Assembly (NCBI GenBank): GCA_028287785.1
Contig: JAQBOZ010000019.1
Span: forward strand, 1-64,000
Reading direction: 5' to 3'
Length of the DNA stretch: 64,000 bases
Source of the DNA: Chlorobiota bacterium
GTDB lineage: Bacteria > Bacteroidota > Ignavibacteria > OLB7
Shown here: in pieces, positions 52,627 through 62,182 of the stretch
How the letters are laid out: each line of letters opens with the position of its first letter
Numbering within the stretch: the stretch's first letter is position 1
Made by a program: the position numbers and the translations under genes
Notes under the pieces: generated by a model
Told to the model about the DNA's origin: nothing
Seen by the model: only the letters and a program-made list of their open reading frames with translations
Databases searched by the model: none

Positions 52627-55317
52627 TTATCGGATCAGCAGAAGCATCCTCGATTCAACCGATCCTCCTCTCTGCAACCGGCAGCAGTAGGCCCCGGCGG
52701 GAAGATCCCCCGCGTTCCATGTGACCTCGTGGCTTCCCTCCTCGAACCTTCCCGATGTCGCGATCCCCACTTCGCGCCCTTCCATGTCGAACACCCGTAT
52801 GGTGACGTCGCACGCCGACGGCAGATCGAAGCGGATGACCGTCGATCCGGTGAACGGGTTTGGCGATGGCCCCCGGAGCGATATCGCGGCGGTCGCGGTC
52901 GGGGCTCTCTCCACCGAGAGCGGGGCCAGATCCCATCGACCGAAATAGTACGATGGCTTCAACCCCGCCAGCCCGAACTTCCCCGAAGCATAAAGGCCGC
53001 CGGTCGTGATGCCGATCGACACGATCTCATCGTCGGTGCCGCTCCCGAGCGGAGCCCAGCGCCTGCCGTCCCACCGGGCGATATTCGTTGCGCTGTCGCC
53101 GCCGGCCAGCATGAAATGGCCCGCCGCGTAGATAATATCGTCCCCGCCGAACGCGATCGAGTTGATATAGGGCAGGATGTTCTTCCCCCCCACGCCGGCT
53201 CCCAGCCCATGCCAGGCCGCCCCATCCCACCGGGCCAGATAGCCGATGCTGTCCCCTCCCACCGCCGTGAAGAAGCCGCCGATATAGAGATCATTCCCCT
53301 TGAAGGTGACGGCATTCACCTGGTCGTTTGCTCCCAGCCCCACATCCTTCCAGTGCGCGCCATCCCACCGGGCAATCCTGCCGGATGATGTGGTATCGAT
53401 GCCGCTGAACGTCCCCCCGATATAGGGGACGCCGGAGGGGTTTACCGCGATCGCCAGGACCGCCCCGTCAACGCCGGCATCCATGGAGTGCCATTCCCCC
53501 TTTGCCATATCCCAGCGCGCGATTCCCGATACGGTCTGCCTTGAACGGCCCACCTGATCGATCTGCCCCCCCACGTACAGATCGTTCCCGTAGGCCGCCA
53601 GCCCGTAGACGATCGGGGTAATCCCCTTGATCACCGAGTAGGCGCCGGAATCGAGCGGGAACCAGGTATCGGAAAGGGAGTTCCACCGCGCCACGTTCTT
53701 TGCCCTGACCGTGCCGACCATGCTGAACTGGCCCCCCACGTACAGATCGTCGCCGCTGAAGGCCATCGCGTTGACGATGTTGGCAATCCCCTCGACCACC
53801 AGCGTCCAGCGGGTCCCATCCCACTTCACGATCGTCGAACGCCCCGTGGCGCTGGCGCGATCGTACCCGCCGGCAACATAGACTTCATTGCCGTGTATCG
53901 TCATCGCCGTCACCGGCCCCACCACCCCCGCGCCGAAGGGGAACCAGCGTTGCGTGGGGATATCCCATCGCGCCATCCTTGCCCTGATTCTCTTATCAAC
54001 GGTGTGGAACACCCCGCCCACATAGATCGAATTGCCCGACCTCACCATCACGTTGGAATAGCCATCAAACCCCGGCGGCGTGTAGTTCGGCGATTGAGAG
54101 TAGTTGAGCGGCAGCGGCTGGAAATAGTTGTCGACCTTCCCGCCGTGCAGCACGCCCCAGAAGCCGGGATACCTCGGAGGTGGTGCTCCGCCGGTGCTGT
54201 ATGCCAGGTAGCCGCGGAACGTCCCGGTCATGTAGACCTCGAAATCCGTCAACTCGATATATCGAACCTGTGCCTCCACCCAGAGCCCGGCATAGGGAGT
54301 CCATGCGCTCCCGTTCCATGTGGCGATATTGATGGTATCGGCGCTCCCCTTCAGACCGAACGCCCCCCCGGCGTACACGTTCTTCGCATCCACCGCGATG
54401 GCGTTGACCGAGCCGTAGACGCCGCCGCCAAGCGGGTTCCAGCTCTTCGTGTCATCGTTCCAGCGGGTGATGCTCCGGCTTGCCACGGTCCCCGCATGGA
54501 GAAACGCGCCGCCAACGTAGACATCCCTGCCGCGCGTCGCGATTGCCAGCACATCGCCATCCACGCCGTTCGCCGCTCCGGTTCCAAGCGCGCTCCAGAC
54601 CCCGTCCCTGGTGCGCCGGGCGATATTGTTGGCCGCGATCCCACCGATCGTTTCAAAGCTCCCACCGAAATAGGTGTAGTTGCTGTCCACCCTGATCACC
54701 GATACCACCGCGTATCCCGAACTCGTTGCCCCGCCGATCGGGGACCATTGCCCGGTCGATGGGTTCCACTGAGCCAGATTCTCCGCCCCCACCCCCCCGG
54801 CGTGATGAAACTCCCCCCCCGCGTACAGCCGGTCGCCCTCGATGCCGATCGCGTAAACCGGGCCATCCACCCCGTCGCCGAGCGGAGCCCAGAAGGCGCC
54901 GTTCCAGCGGGCGATATGCCGGGCCTTGACCTCGTTGAGCCGCGTGAACGATCCGCCCACGTAGATGTCATCGCCGATGACGGCCATCGAGTAGATATCG
55001 CCATCCATGATGAAATCACCGAACCGGTCATCCCATCTGGCATCATCGGGAACGGAGGAAAGGAGCGATGCCCCGGCCGATGATTTCTCCGGCACGAACC
55101 GCGGCGCCGCGCCGGGCCGGCTGGCAAGCATCCAGCCTGAAGGATCGATCGCCGACGATGCCATCCCCTTCTTCAGCGTTCCGTCCGGGTTGAGCAGTTC
55201 ACCCAGCGGGACGCGCCGGGCTTCCTCCTGCGCCTGGAGCGGGGCGGCCCCAAGCAGAGCCGCGCCCATCAGAGCCATCAGAAGAAGCATCAGCCCATAT
55301 CGGTTGCGGCTGGTCAT
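52627..55317 (-). CDS. Giant T9SS propeller-repeat protein, fourth in cassette
   Basis: Start at ATG 55317 chosen for its signal peptide (MTSRNRYGLMLLLMALMGAA, then LLGAAPLQAQ); ATG 55350 is an alternative. 896 residues. An N-terminal segment (VPLGELLNPDGTLKKGMASS, then IDPSGWMLASR and WDDRFGDFIMDGDIYSMAVI) is shared with its neighbours. About 14 repeats of roughly 45-60 residues follow, each of the form 'ARWDGxxWxxLGxGVxGxVxAI - VxGNDLYVGGxFxxxG'. The last 80 residues are a T9SS domain (SPNPFTGSTVIRFDLPSACD, then GSHEVTWNAGDLPAGAYCCR, ending RMLLLIR). The repeats probably form beta-propellers exposed outside the cell. Last gene of the operon, 68 bases after the previous stop. Confidence 0.88.
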   Translation of the reverse strand: MTSRNRYGLMLLLMALMGAALLGAAPLQAQEEARRVPLGELLNPDGTLKKGMASSAIDPSGWMLASRPGAAPRFVPEKSSAGASLLSSVPDDARWDDRFGDFIMDGDIYSMAVIGDDIYVGGSFTRLNEVKARHIARWNGAFWAPLGDGVDGPVYAIGIEGDRLYAGGEFHHAGGVGAENLAQWNPSTGQWSPIGGATSSGYAVVSVIRVDSNYTYFGGSFETIGGIAANNIARRTRDGVWSALGTGAANGVDGDVLAIATRGRDVYVGGAFLHAGTVASRSITRWNDDTKSWNPLGGGVYGSVNAIAVDAKNVYAGGAFGLKGSADTINIATWNGSAWTPYAGLWVEAQVRYIELTDFEVYMTGTFRGYLAYSTGGAPPPRYPGFWGVLHGGKVDNYFQPLPLNYSQSPNYTPPGFDGYSNVMVRSGNSIYVGGVFHTVDKRIRARMARWDIPTQRWFPFGAGVVGPVTAMTIHGNEVYVAGGYDRASATGRSTIVKWDGTRWTLVVEGIANIVNAMAFSGDDLYVGGQFSMVGTVRAKNVARWNSLSDTWFPLDSGAYSVIKGITPIVYGLAAYGNDLYVGGQIDQVGRSRQTVSGIARWDMAKGEWHSMDAGVDGAVLAIAVNPSGVPYIGGTFSGIDTTSSGRIARWDGAHWKDVGLGANDQVNAVTFKGNDLYIGGFFTAVGGDSIGYLARWDGAAWHGLGAGVGGKNILPYINSIAFGGDDIIYAAGHFMLAGGDSATNIARWDGRRWAPLGSGTDDEIVSIGITTGGLYASGKFGLAGLKPSYYFGRWDLAPLSVERAPTATAAISLRGPSPNPFTGSTVIRFDLPSACDVTIRVFDMEGREVGIATSGRFEEGSHEVTWNAGDLPAGAYCCRLQRGGSVESRMLLLIR

Positions 55318-55385
55318 CGTTTCTCTATGATCGTTCATCGATTCGTTCATTGTTCGGATAATCGTCGGTTGCGGAAATGGCCCCG

Positions 55386-58300
55386 TTACCGGGAGCCGAG
55401 CACGATGATCTTCTGCGTTTCAGTTGCGCCGCCGCTTCGCAGCCGGCAGTAGTAGACGCCGCTCGGATACCGCGAAGAGTTCCATCGCACAGTGTGTTCC
55501 CCCGCCTCGCGCCTCCCCGAGAGGAGCGTCTCCAGCGCCTCCCCCCGGCTGTCGAACATCGTCAGCGTAACATCGGCGGGATGCCGAAGCTGGAAGGTGA
55601 TGCTTGCCGATGCCGATGCGGGGTTGGGCGATCCCGGTCCCAGCGCGATCCCGTCGTCCGCCGCCGCAGCCGGCGCCGGCTGGAAGACCGACGCGATTCC
55701 CTGCCGTGTCCAGTGCGCCAGGTAAAACGCGGAGCGCCCGCCGCAGTTGGTGAAATCCCCCCCCGCGAACAGCTCGTTCCCCCGCGCGGCCATCGCGAAG
55801 ACCCTGCCGTCGCGATAATCGGTGAACGCCCCGCGACCCAGGTTTCTCCACTGTCTGCCATCCCATCGGGCCATATACTGGGTGATCAGATTGCCGATGA
55901 AGAGGAATGATCCGCCGACATAGACATCGCTGTCGCCAATGGCGATCGAGTAGACCGAGCCGCTGTAGACGCCATCGTAGAACGTCCCCAGATTGCTCCA
56001 GCGCGTCCCGTCCCAGTGCCCGAACCGGCGCAGCAGAGTGTTCCCCGCCGCCTCGAAATCGCCACCGGCGTAGAGATCGCCCTTGGGGCCGACCGCGATG
56101 GTGTAGACCGCGTTGTTCAATCCTCCGCCCACATCGTACCATGCGGACCCATCCCAGCGGGCGATGTTCTGCGCCCCCACGCCGCCGATCCCCGGGAATA
56201 TGCCGGCCACGTAGATCCCGCCGTTGTATGTGGCGATCGAGTTCACATAGGTGAAGTAGCTGGCCCCTTCCACCTCACCGATGCCGGACCAGGTGCCGGC
56301 CGCGATATTCCAACGCGCAAGGCGCCGCGCCCGCAGTTGCCCCGCCAGTGAAAAGGCGCCGCCCACATAGAGATCGTTCCCGGAAAGAGAGAGCGCATAG
56401 ACATACGGCAGCGCCCCGGAGACGCCGCCACCGACCGCCGACCAGTCCGTCCCATCCCAGTAGCCGATGCCGTTGAGCTGAAGGCTGTCCACGCGGCTGA
56501 ACTCCCCGCCGACGTAGACCCCGCCGCGATCGTCGATGGCGATCGCGCGGATGATGCCGTCCATCACCCCACGCACGGGAAGCCAGCGCTCGCCATTCCA
56601 GTGGGCGATGCCGGCCGTCCTCATCCCCCCCACGACGCTGAAGTAGCCGGCCGCGTAGAGATCCTTTCCCCGCACCGCCATCGTCAGCACCTTGCCGTAG
56701 AGGCCATTCTGCGAATCGGCCCCAAGCGATGACCAGTCGCCGCCATGCCCGCCGATTGCCACGGGAACCACCGAGGCAACGTGACGCGCGAGCAATCCCC
56801 CAGTGATGTTGAAATCGCCACCGACGTAGAGTGTCTTCCCGGCGAATGTCAGGGCCCGCGCGAACCCATTCCCGCCGTTCGTGGAATCGATCCCGATCGG
56901 CTCCCAGCCGGCCGCCGAGACGCGGGCGACATGGCCGACCGATTTCCCATTGACTTTCGTGAACTCGCCGCCAACGTAGATGCCGTTCCCCGACTGATCG
57001 GTCGTGATGGAGTAGCCGGGCGCGCCCGGCTGCGCGCCCGCCGGATCGGGCGAATCCCACCGGCTCCCGTTCCACCGGGCCAGATAGCGAAGAGCGGCAT
57101 CCCCGGCCCGCGTAAACTCGCCTCCCGCGTAGAGCGCGCCATGCGCGTGGAGCGTGGTGACGATTCCGTTCACGCCGTTCAGCGTCCCCCCGATCAGCGG
57201 ATTCCATCGCGTCCCATCCCAGCGGGCGATGTTGTTGGCCGGGATCGTATCGGCAAGCTGAAAGTTGCCCCCCACGTAGATATCACTCCCCGATCCCGCG
57301 ATCGCCAGCACGTAATGCGAGCTGGTCTTGCTCCCCACGCCCCCCGCCAGCGCGCTCCATGCCGATGTTCCGGGGCTCCATCGGGCGATGCCGTTCGCCA
57401 CCACGCTTCCGGCGGTGGTAAAACTCCCGCCGACGTAGAGATCCGGGCCGATCGCGGCAAGCGCATAGACAAACGGGTTGGCCCCACCCACCCCCCCGGC
57501 GGGCTCCGACCATGCGGCGCCGTCCCATTTCGCCAGGCTGTGCGCCGCGACGCCGGACGCGCTCTGGAAATATCCACCGGCATAAAGATCGCTTCCGATC
57601 ACCGCCAGCGAACGGACGAACGAGCCGGCGCTGTCGATTCCGCTCCCCAGCGGATACCAGCGGCTGGCGATGCTGTTCCAGCGAGCAACCCGCGGCGAAC
57701 GGACGCCGCCGACCACCGTGAAATCGCCGCCGACGTAGAGGTCATCACCCGACACCGCAACGGCGTACACCGGGCCGTCGGTGCCGTTGGAGCTTCCGGC
57801 GGCGACCGTAGTATCGGCGACAAGCTGGTGCCACGCCTCATCCTTCCACGACGCGATATGGTGCGATGACACATTCCCGGCCACCGTAAAATGTCCTCCG
57901 GCATAGACCTCTCCATCATCCGCCACCGCGATCGCGAACACAAAGGGGAGCGTCTCGGGGCCACGGTTCAGATCGTGCTCATCAACCGGCGGCGACGCCA
58001 GCCGGCCGTTCCCGACCGTCCAGTCCCCCACCCACTGCGTCATGCCGTTGATGCTCAGCCCCATCCCCGCGCTCATCGCCGACCACGACCCGCCATTCCA
58101 CCGGGCGATGCAGTTGGCCGTCAGGCCGGATGTGGTGGAGAACCTTCCACCGACATAGAGATGATTCCTGAAGGGGGTCATCGCGTAGACGATGCCGTCG
58201 AACCCGCCTGGGATCTCGTGCCATGCCGTGCCGTCCCATCGCGCCAGATAGGGGGCGGCCACCCCGCCCGCCGTCCTGAAGTTCCCCCCGGCATGAAGCT

Positions 58301-59384
58301 CGCCGTTGAAGAACGAGACGGCACGCACCGTGTCATCGGCCCCGGTGCCGAGCGGATACCAGCGCGATTCGCCGATGCTCCAGCGGGCGATATTGTTGAC
58401 AGCGAGCGGGCCGATCTTCTTGAACGCCCCCCCCACGTACAGATCATCGCCGTTGATGGCGATGCCGTAGATGCTGCCGGTGGTATCGGTTCCAAGCGCA
58501 TTCCATCTGCTCCCGTCGAAGCGGGCGATATGCCTGATCTTCCGATCCTTGTACACATAATCGAAATCGCCGGCGGCGTAGACATTGGAACCGCTGACCG
58601 CGATGGCGTAGATATCCCCCCCGCGCACAATCGGCAGAAACCCGCGCTGGGCAAACAGCACTTTCTGGAGCCCGGTGTCCAGCGCGCTCCAGGTCTGCGA
58701 GAAGGTGTTCCACCGGGCGATGCCGTTCACCGTAAGCTCCCCCGCGGTTTCGAAGATGCCGCCGACGTAGAGATCGTGCCCGGATACCGCCAGCGCGTGC
58801 ACGCCCCCCCCGGTGCCCCCCCCAAGCGGATACCACCGGCGGGAACGTCGGTTCCACCGCGCCACGTTGTACGCCGCGATATTCCCTATCAGATTGAACC
58901 GGCCACCGATGTAGATATCGTCATCGATGACGGCCACGGAATAGACGATCCCGGCCGCCCCCGGAAAGCCGAACAGATCGTCCCATCCATCATCCCCCTC
59001 GATCGGCTTGATGAAGTTGCGCGTGGTGTCTCTGGTGGAATCGGCGGTGCTGTCGGCGGAGAGGAGTCTGCGGAACCGTGGCGACCCGTCGGGCGCGGTG
59101 GAAAGGCCCCAGCCGCGGGCATCGAGGCTGCCGCTGAAGCCGGAGCGCAGGTTCAGCGTTCCATCGGGATTCAGATAGCGCTCGATTGCCGGAGTGCCCG
59201 GGATGGAATCGGCCCGCGCGGTATCCCCCTGCGCCCGCAACGTGGCGGATGCGGCAAAAAGCAATGCCAGCAGCAGAAGGGAGCCACGAAGCCGGGCGAT
59301 GGCCGGTGGCGTCAGATATGGTATAAGTGATCGTAGCATTAGCTCTGATTGGTTCGGGCTCTCCCCGATATCATTATGAGTCAT
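55386..59384 (-). CDS. Giant T9SS propeller-repeat protein, third in cassette
   Basis: Start set at ATG 59384, which overlaps the stop of the upstream paralogue (ATGA); ATG 59339 gives a shorter, cleaner signal peptide (SLLLLALLFAASATLRAQ in both). 1332 residues with the start used. The shared N-terminal segment includes IERYLNPDGTLNLRSGFSGS and GWDDLFGFPGAAGIVYSVAV. About 21 repeats follow (motifs YVGGIFETAGE, YAGGEFTRAGD, YVGGNFQLADT and others), the longest array of the four. The C-terminal T9SS domain (SPNPASASASITFQLRHPAD to IVLGSR) has a Cys in YYCRLRSGG. The protein has no other recognisable domain. Confidence 0.88.
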   Translation of the reverse strand: MTHNDIGESPNQSELMLRSLIPYLTPPAIARLRGSLLLLALLFAASATLRAQGDTARADSIPGTPAIERYLNPDGTLNLRSGFSGSLDARGWGLSTAPDGSPRFRRLLSADSTADSTRDTTRNFIKPIEGDDGWDDLFGFPGAAGIVYSVAVIDDDIYIGGRFNLIGNIAAYNVARWNRRSRRWYPLGGGTGGGVHALAVSGHDLYVGGIFETAGELTVNGIARWNTFSQTWSALDTGLQKVLFAQRGFLPIVRGGDIYAIAVSGSNVYAAGDFDYVYKDRKIRHIARFDGSRWNALGTDTTGSIYGIAINGDDLYVGGAFKKIGPLAVNNIARWSIGESRWYPLGTGADDTVRAVSFFNGELHAGGNFRTAGGVAAPYLARWDGTAWHEIPGGFDGIVYAMTPFRNHLYVGGRFSTTSGLTANCIARWNGGSWSAMSAGMGLSINGMTQWVGDWTVGNGRLASPPVDEHDLNRGPETLPFVFAIAVADDGEVYAGGHFTVAGNVSSHHIASWKDEAWHQLVADTTVAAGSSNGTDGPVYAVAVSGDDLYVGGDFTVVGGVRSPRVARWNSIASRWYPLGSGIDSAGSFVRSLAVIGSDLYAGGYFQSASGVAAHSLAKWDGAAWSEPAGGVGGANPFVYALAAIGPDLYVGGSFTTAGSVVANGIARWSPGTSAWSALAGGVGSKTSSHYVLAIAGSGSDIYVGGNFQLADTIPANNIARWDGTRWNPLIGGTLNGVNGIVTTLHAHGALYAGGEFTRAGDAALRYLARWNGSRWDSPDPAGAQPGAPGYSITTDQSGNGIYVGGEFTKVNGKSVGHVARVSAAGWEPIGIDSTNGGNGFARALTFAGKTLYVGGDFNITGGLLARHVASVVPVAIGGHGGDWSSLGADSQNGLYGKVLTMAVRGKDLYAAGYFSVVGGMRTAGIAHWNGERWLPVRGVMDGIIRAIAIDDRGGVYVGGEFSRVDSLQLNGIGYWDGTDWSAVGGGVSGALPYVYALSLSGNDLYVGGAFSLAGQLRARRLARWNIAAGTWSGIGEVEGASYFTYVNSIATYNGGIYVAGIFPGIGGVGAQNIARWDGSAWYDVGGGLNNAVYTIAVGPKGDLYAGGDFEAAGNTLLRRFGHWDGTRWSNLGTFYDGVYSGSVYSIAIGDSDVYVGGSFLFIGNLITQYMARWDGRQWRNLGRGAFTDYRDGRVFAMAARGNELFAGGDFTNCGGRSAFYLAHWTRQGIASVFQPAPAAAADDGIALGPGSPNPASASASITFQLRHPADVTLTMFDSRGEALETLLSGRREAGEHTVRWNSSRYPSGVYYCRLRSGGATETQKIIVLGSR

Positions 59385-62182
59385 CGTTCCAGGAGAAGCA
59401 TTGTCGCCCTGGTGCCGTCGGCGGTTCGAAGCCGGCAATAATATACTCCCGCCGGATATCCATCACCGTTCCATTCGGCACGATGGTCTCCGCGTTCCAT
59501 CGTTGCCGAAAGGAGCTTCGCCACCTCCCGGCCACGCATGTCATAAATTCGGAGATCGGCCTGGCCGGCGCGCGCCAGCGTGAAGTCTATCGATGTGGTC
59601 CCCGTGAAGGGGTTTGGCGAGCCTGCAAGCCCCCCTGCGGCGGCATGAGGCAGGTCCGTGCGAACGTCGAGCTCGGGAGCCAGCCACCGGCCAAAATAGA
59701 TCGATGTCTTCGCTCCCGCCTCAACGAATCTTCCGCCGGCGTAGAGGCCGCCGTCGCCAACCGCGATCGCGAAAATCTGGTTGTCGGCGCCGCTCCCCAT
59801 CGGATGCCAGCGTGAGCCGTCCCAGCGGGCGATATTGCTGGCGCTGTCGGCCCCGGCCACTGTGAAGAATCCCCCGGCATAGAGCGTGCTTCCACTCATC
59901 GCGAGCGAGTTGATCATCGGGAAGGAGAAGCCCCCGAGGCCATCGCCAAGCCTGTTCCAGCGCGTCCCGTCCCATTGCGCGATATGCCCCACGGTATCGC
60001 GGCCGATGGTCTTGAAATCGCCGCCAACATAGAGCCTCTCACCATCGGCGAGCAGCGATACCACGTCGTCGTTGATCCCCCCGTTTCCGAGCCTTCCCCA
60101 GTGATCGCCGTCCCATCGCGCCAGATACCTGACGCTGGTGTCCGGCGCCGAGAAATGCCCGCCGATATAGACGGTGCCGGACGGGGTCACCGCCACGGCA
60201 TTGATATTTCCGTACACGCCCCTGTCCATCGCCGACCACGTCCCGGCGCCGATGCTCCAGTGCGCGACGTTGTTCACGGCGATCCGCGCCGCGCCCGCCT
60301 GATCGAACACCCCGCCGGCATAGAGATCATCGCCGTGGATGGCGATCGACGCAACCGATGCGTGCGCGCTGTCGGTTGGACGGTAGTTGTGGAGCAGGCC
60401 GGAGTCGAGCGCCGATATCTGGCCGCTGCTCAGCCGAAGCCGGGCGATATTGACCGCCGGCATCGAGTCCAGGGTGAAGAACTGGCCGCCGAAATAGAGG
60501 TCATCCCCGTCCAGGGCCATCGCGTTGATTGTCCCCTTGATCCCCCGCTTGATCTGTGTCAGCCGCACGCCGTCCCACTTCAGAATGGTGGAGGCATCCT
60601 GCCCGTTCGGCCGCTTGTAGACGCCCGCGATCAATGTCTCCCCCGGACGAGTCGCGATGGCATGGACCGGCCCCGTCACCTTCACCCCCAGCGCATTCCA
60701 CTCACCGCGGTCCACGTGGTTCTGAATATTGTTGAAGAGCCTGGGGAGATCGTACCGGGCGATCCTCCCCCGAATTGCCCCGCCGGCCACCCTGTAGCTT
60801 CCGCCGACGTAGAGCGATGTTCCGCTCATGAACATCGCATCGATATAACCGTCGGTCCCGGAATGTTCATTGAAATCGAGCTGATGCCAGACCGGGCTCC
60901 AGACCGATCCCCACCCCACCGTGTCACGATCCCAGTAGCCCACATAGTTGGCGACCGTGCGCCCCCCGGTCAGCCCCGGCGAGATAACGCGGAACGCGCC
61001 GGAGGCAAAGATGAAATCGCGATAGACGGTGATCGCGTGGACGTTCCCCTCGGCCGATGATGTGCCCCCCGGATAGGCAAGCGTCGTCAGCGCGCCGGTC
61101 GCCTCGATGTAGTACCCGATGTTGGCCGCCGCGTCGCTCCCGATCCTGTCGAACCTGCCGCCGATATAAATCCGTTGCGGCCCCACGCCGATCGCATTCA
61201 CATACCCCCGCACTCCGGCGCCGATCGCGCTCCAGGCCCTCGTGGTCATGTCCCAGCGCGCGAGATTGGAGGCCGGATCACCCGCGACCGAGCGGAACGC
61301 GCCGCCCACATAGACGTTGGTATTTTTTATCGCGATCGCCATCACATCCCCATCGGTCCCGTTCCCCTCCGTTCCGGGAAGCGCGGCCCAGCTGTTGGTC
61401 ACCATGCTGAACCGGGCGATGTTGTTCGCGGTGATGCCGCCGGCGGTGGTAAAACTCCCGCCGACGTAGAGATCGGTCCCGTTGACGGTGATCGCTGAAA
61501 CGTACGAGTAGCCATCGGCGGCAAGGCCGCTCCCGAGCGGCAGCCAGCGACCGGCGGTGAGGCTCCAGACGGCGATATTGCTGGCACCGATCCCCCCGGC
61601 AAGAGTGAATTGTCCCCCCACGTAGAGGTTGTCCCCCACCACCGCCAGCGCGTTGACGTTGCCGTTCACGCCATCCCCCAGCGGAAGCCAGGAACTGCCG
61701 TTCCAGCGCGCCACGCGGTGCGCCGTCTGCTTGTCCAGCTCATCGAACCCGCCGCCGATAAAGACATCCTCGCCGTTCGCGGCAATCGCATAGACATCCC
61801 CGTCCATATGAAAATTTCCAAACCCGTCATCCCAGTACTCATCCCCCGGCACCGATGCAAGGCTGTAGGAATCCCCCCCGCCGGAAGCGATCGGATAGAA
61901 ATGAGGCACGCCGGAGAGATCGGTTTCCATCCTCCAGCCGCGCGTGTCGACCGCGCCGTCGTAGCCGAGCGATGTGTTGAACGTCCCGTCCGGCTTGAGA
62001 AGCTGGCCGATGGGACGCCCGGCATCGGAGCTTACCGGCTGCGCGGAGAGCGTGATGCCACGCAGCAGCAGAGCCACCGCAAACAGCACATTCACGGCAA
62101 CCGCTATCCCGCGCGGGGCCAATGGATGGCCCGTGCAACGCCGGGCGATCGACTTCATGGTGATCATTGGAAATCGGAACAT
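59381..62182 (-). CDS. Giant T9SS propeller-repeat protein, second in cassette
   Basis: Start at ATG 62182, sharing bases with the stop of the preceding paralogue (TGATG) and with GGAGGG eight bases upstream. 933 residues. The signal-type hydrophobic segment is GIAVAVNVLFAVALLLRGIT at about 25-44, preceded by a basic n-region. The shared N-terminal segment is IGQLLKPDGTFNTSLGYDGA, DTRGWRMETD and YWDDGFGNFHMDGDVYAIAA. About 14 repeats follow (YVGGQFTLAGG, YVGGSFTTAGG, YVGGDFKTIGR). The T9SS domain starts SPNPFTGTTSIDFTLARAGQ and ends MLLLER, again with YYCRLR. Surface or released protein of unknown function. Confidence 0.9.
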   Translation of the reverse strand: MFRFPMITMKSIARRCTGHPLAPRGIAVAVNVLFAVALLLRGITLSAQPVSSDAGRPIGQLLKPDGTFNTSLGYDGAVDTRGWRMETDLSGVPHFYPIASGGGDSYSLASVPGDEYWDDGFGNFHMDGDVYAIAANGEDVFIGGGFDELDKQTAHRVARWNGSSWLPLGDGVNGNVNALAVVGDNLYVGGQFTLAGGIGASNIAVWSLTAGRWLPLGSGLAADGYSYVSAITVNGTDLYVGGSFTTAGGITANNIARFSMVTNSWAALPGTEGNGTDGDVMAIAIKNTNVYVGGAFRSVAGDPASNLARWDMTTRAWSAIGAGVRGYVNAIGVGPQRIYIGGRFDRIGSDAAANIGYYIEATGALTTLAYPGGTSSAEGNVHAITVYRDFIFASGAFRVISPGLTGGRTVANYVGYWDRDTVGWGSVWSPVWHQLDFNEHSGTDGYIDAMFMSGTSLYVGGSYRVAGGAIRGRIARYDLPRLFNNIQNHVDRGEWNALGVKVTGPVHAIATRPGETLIAGVYKRPNGQDASTILKWDGVRLTQIKRGIKGTINAMALDGDDLYFGGQFFTLDSMPAVNIARLRLSSGQISALDSGLLHNYRPTDSAHASVASIAIHGDDLYAGGVFDQAGAARIAVNNVAHWSIGAGTWSAMDRGVYGNINAVAVTPSGTVYIGGHFSAPDTSVRYLARWDGDHWGRLGNGGINDDVVSLLADGERLYVGGDFKTIGRDTVGHIAQWDGTRWNRLGDGLGGFSFPMINSLAMSGSTLYAGGFFTVAGADSASNIARWDGSRWHPMGSGADNQIFAIAVGDGGLYAGGRFVEAGAKTSIYFGRWLAPELDVRTDLPHAAAGGLAGSPNPFTGTTSIDFTLARAGQADLRIYDMRGREVAKLLSATMERGDHRAEWNGDGYPAGVYYCRLRTADGTRATMLLLER

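Noticed and set aside
57891-59330. A 479-codon plus-strand frame opposite the propeller gene
   Set aside because: It mirrors the repeat array of the minus-strand gene and has no family features, so it is a shadow.
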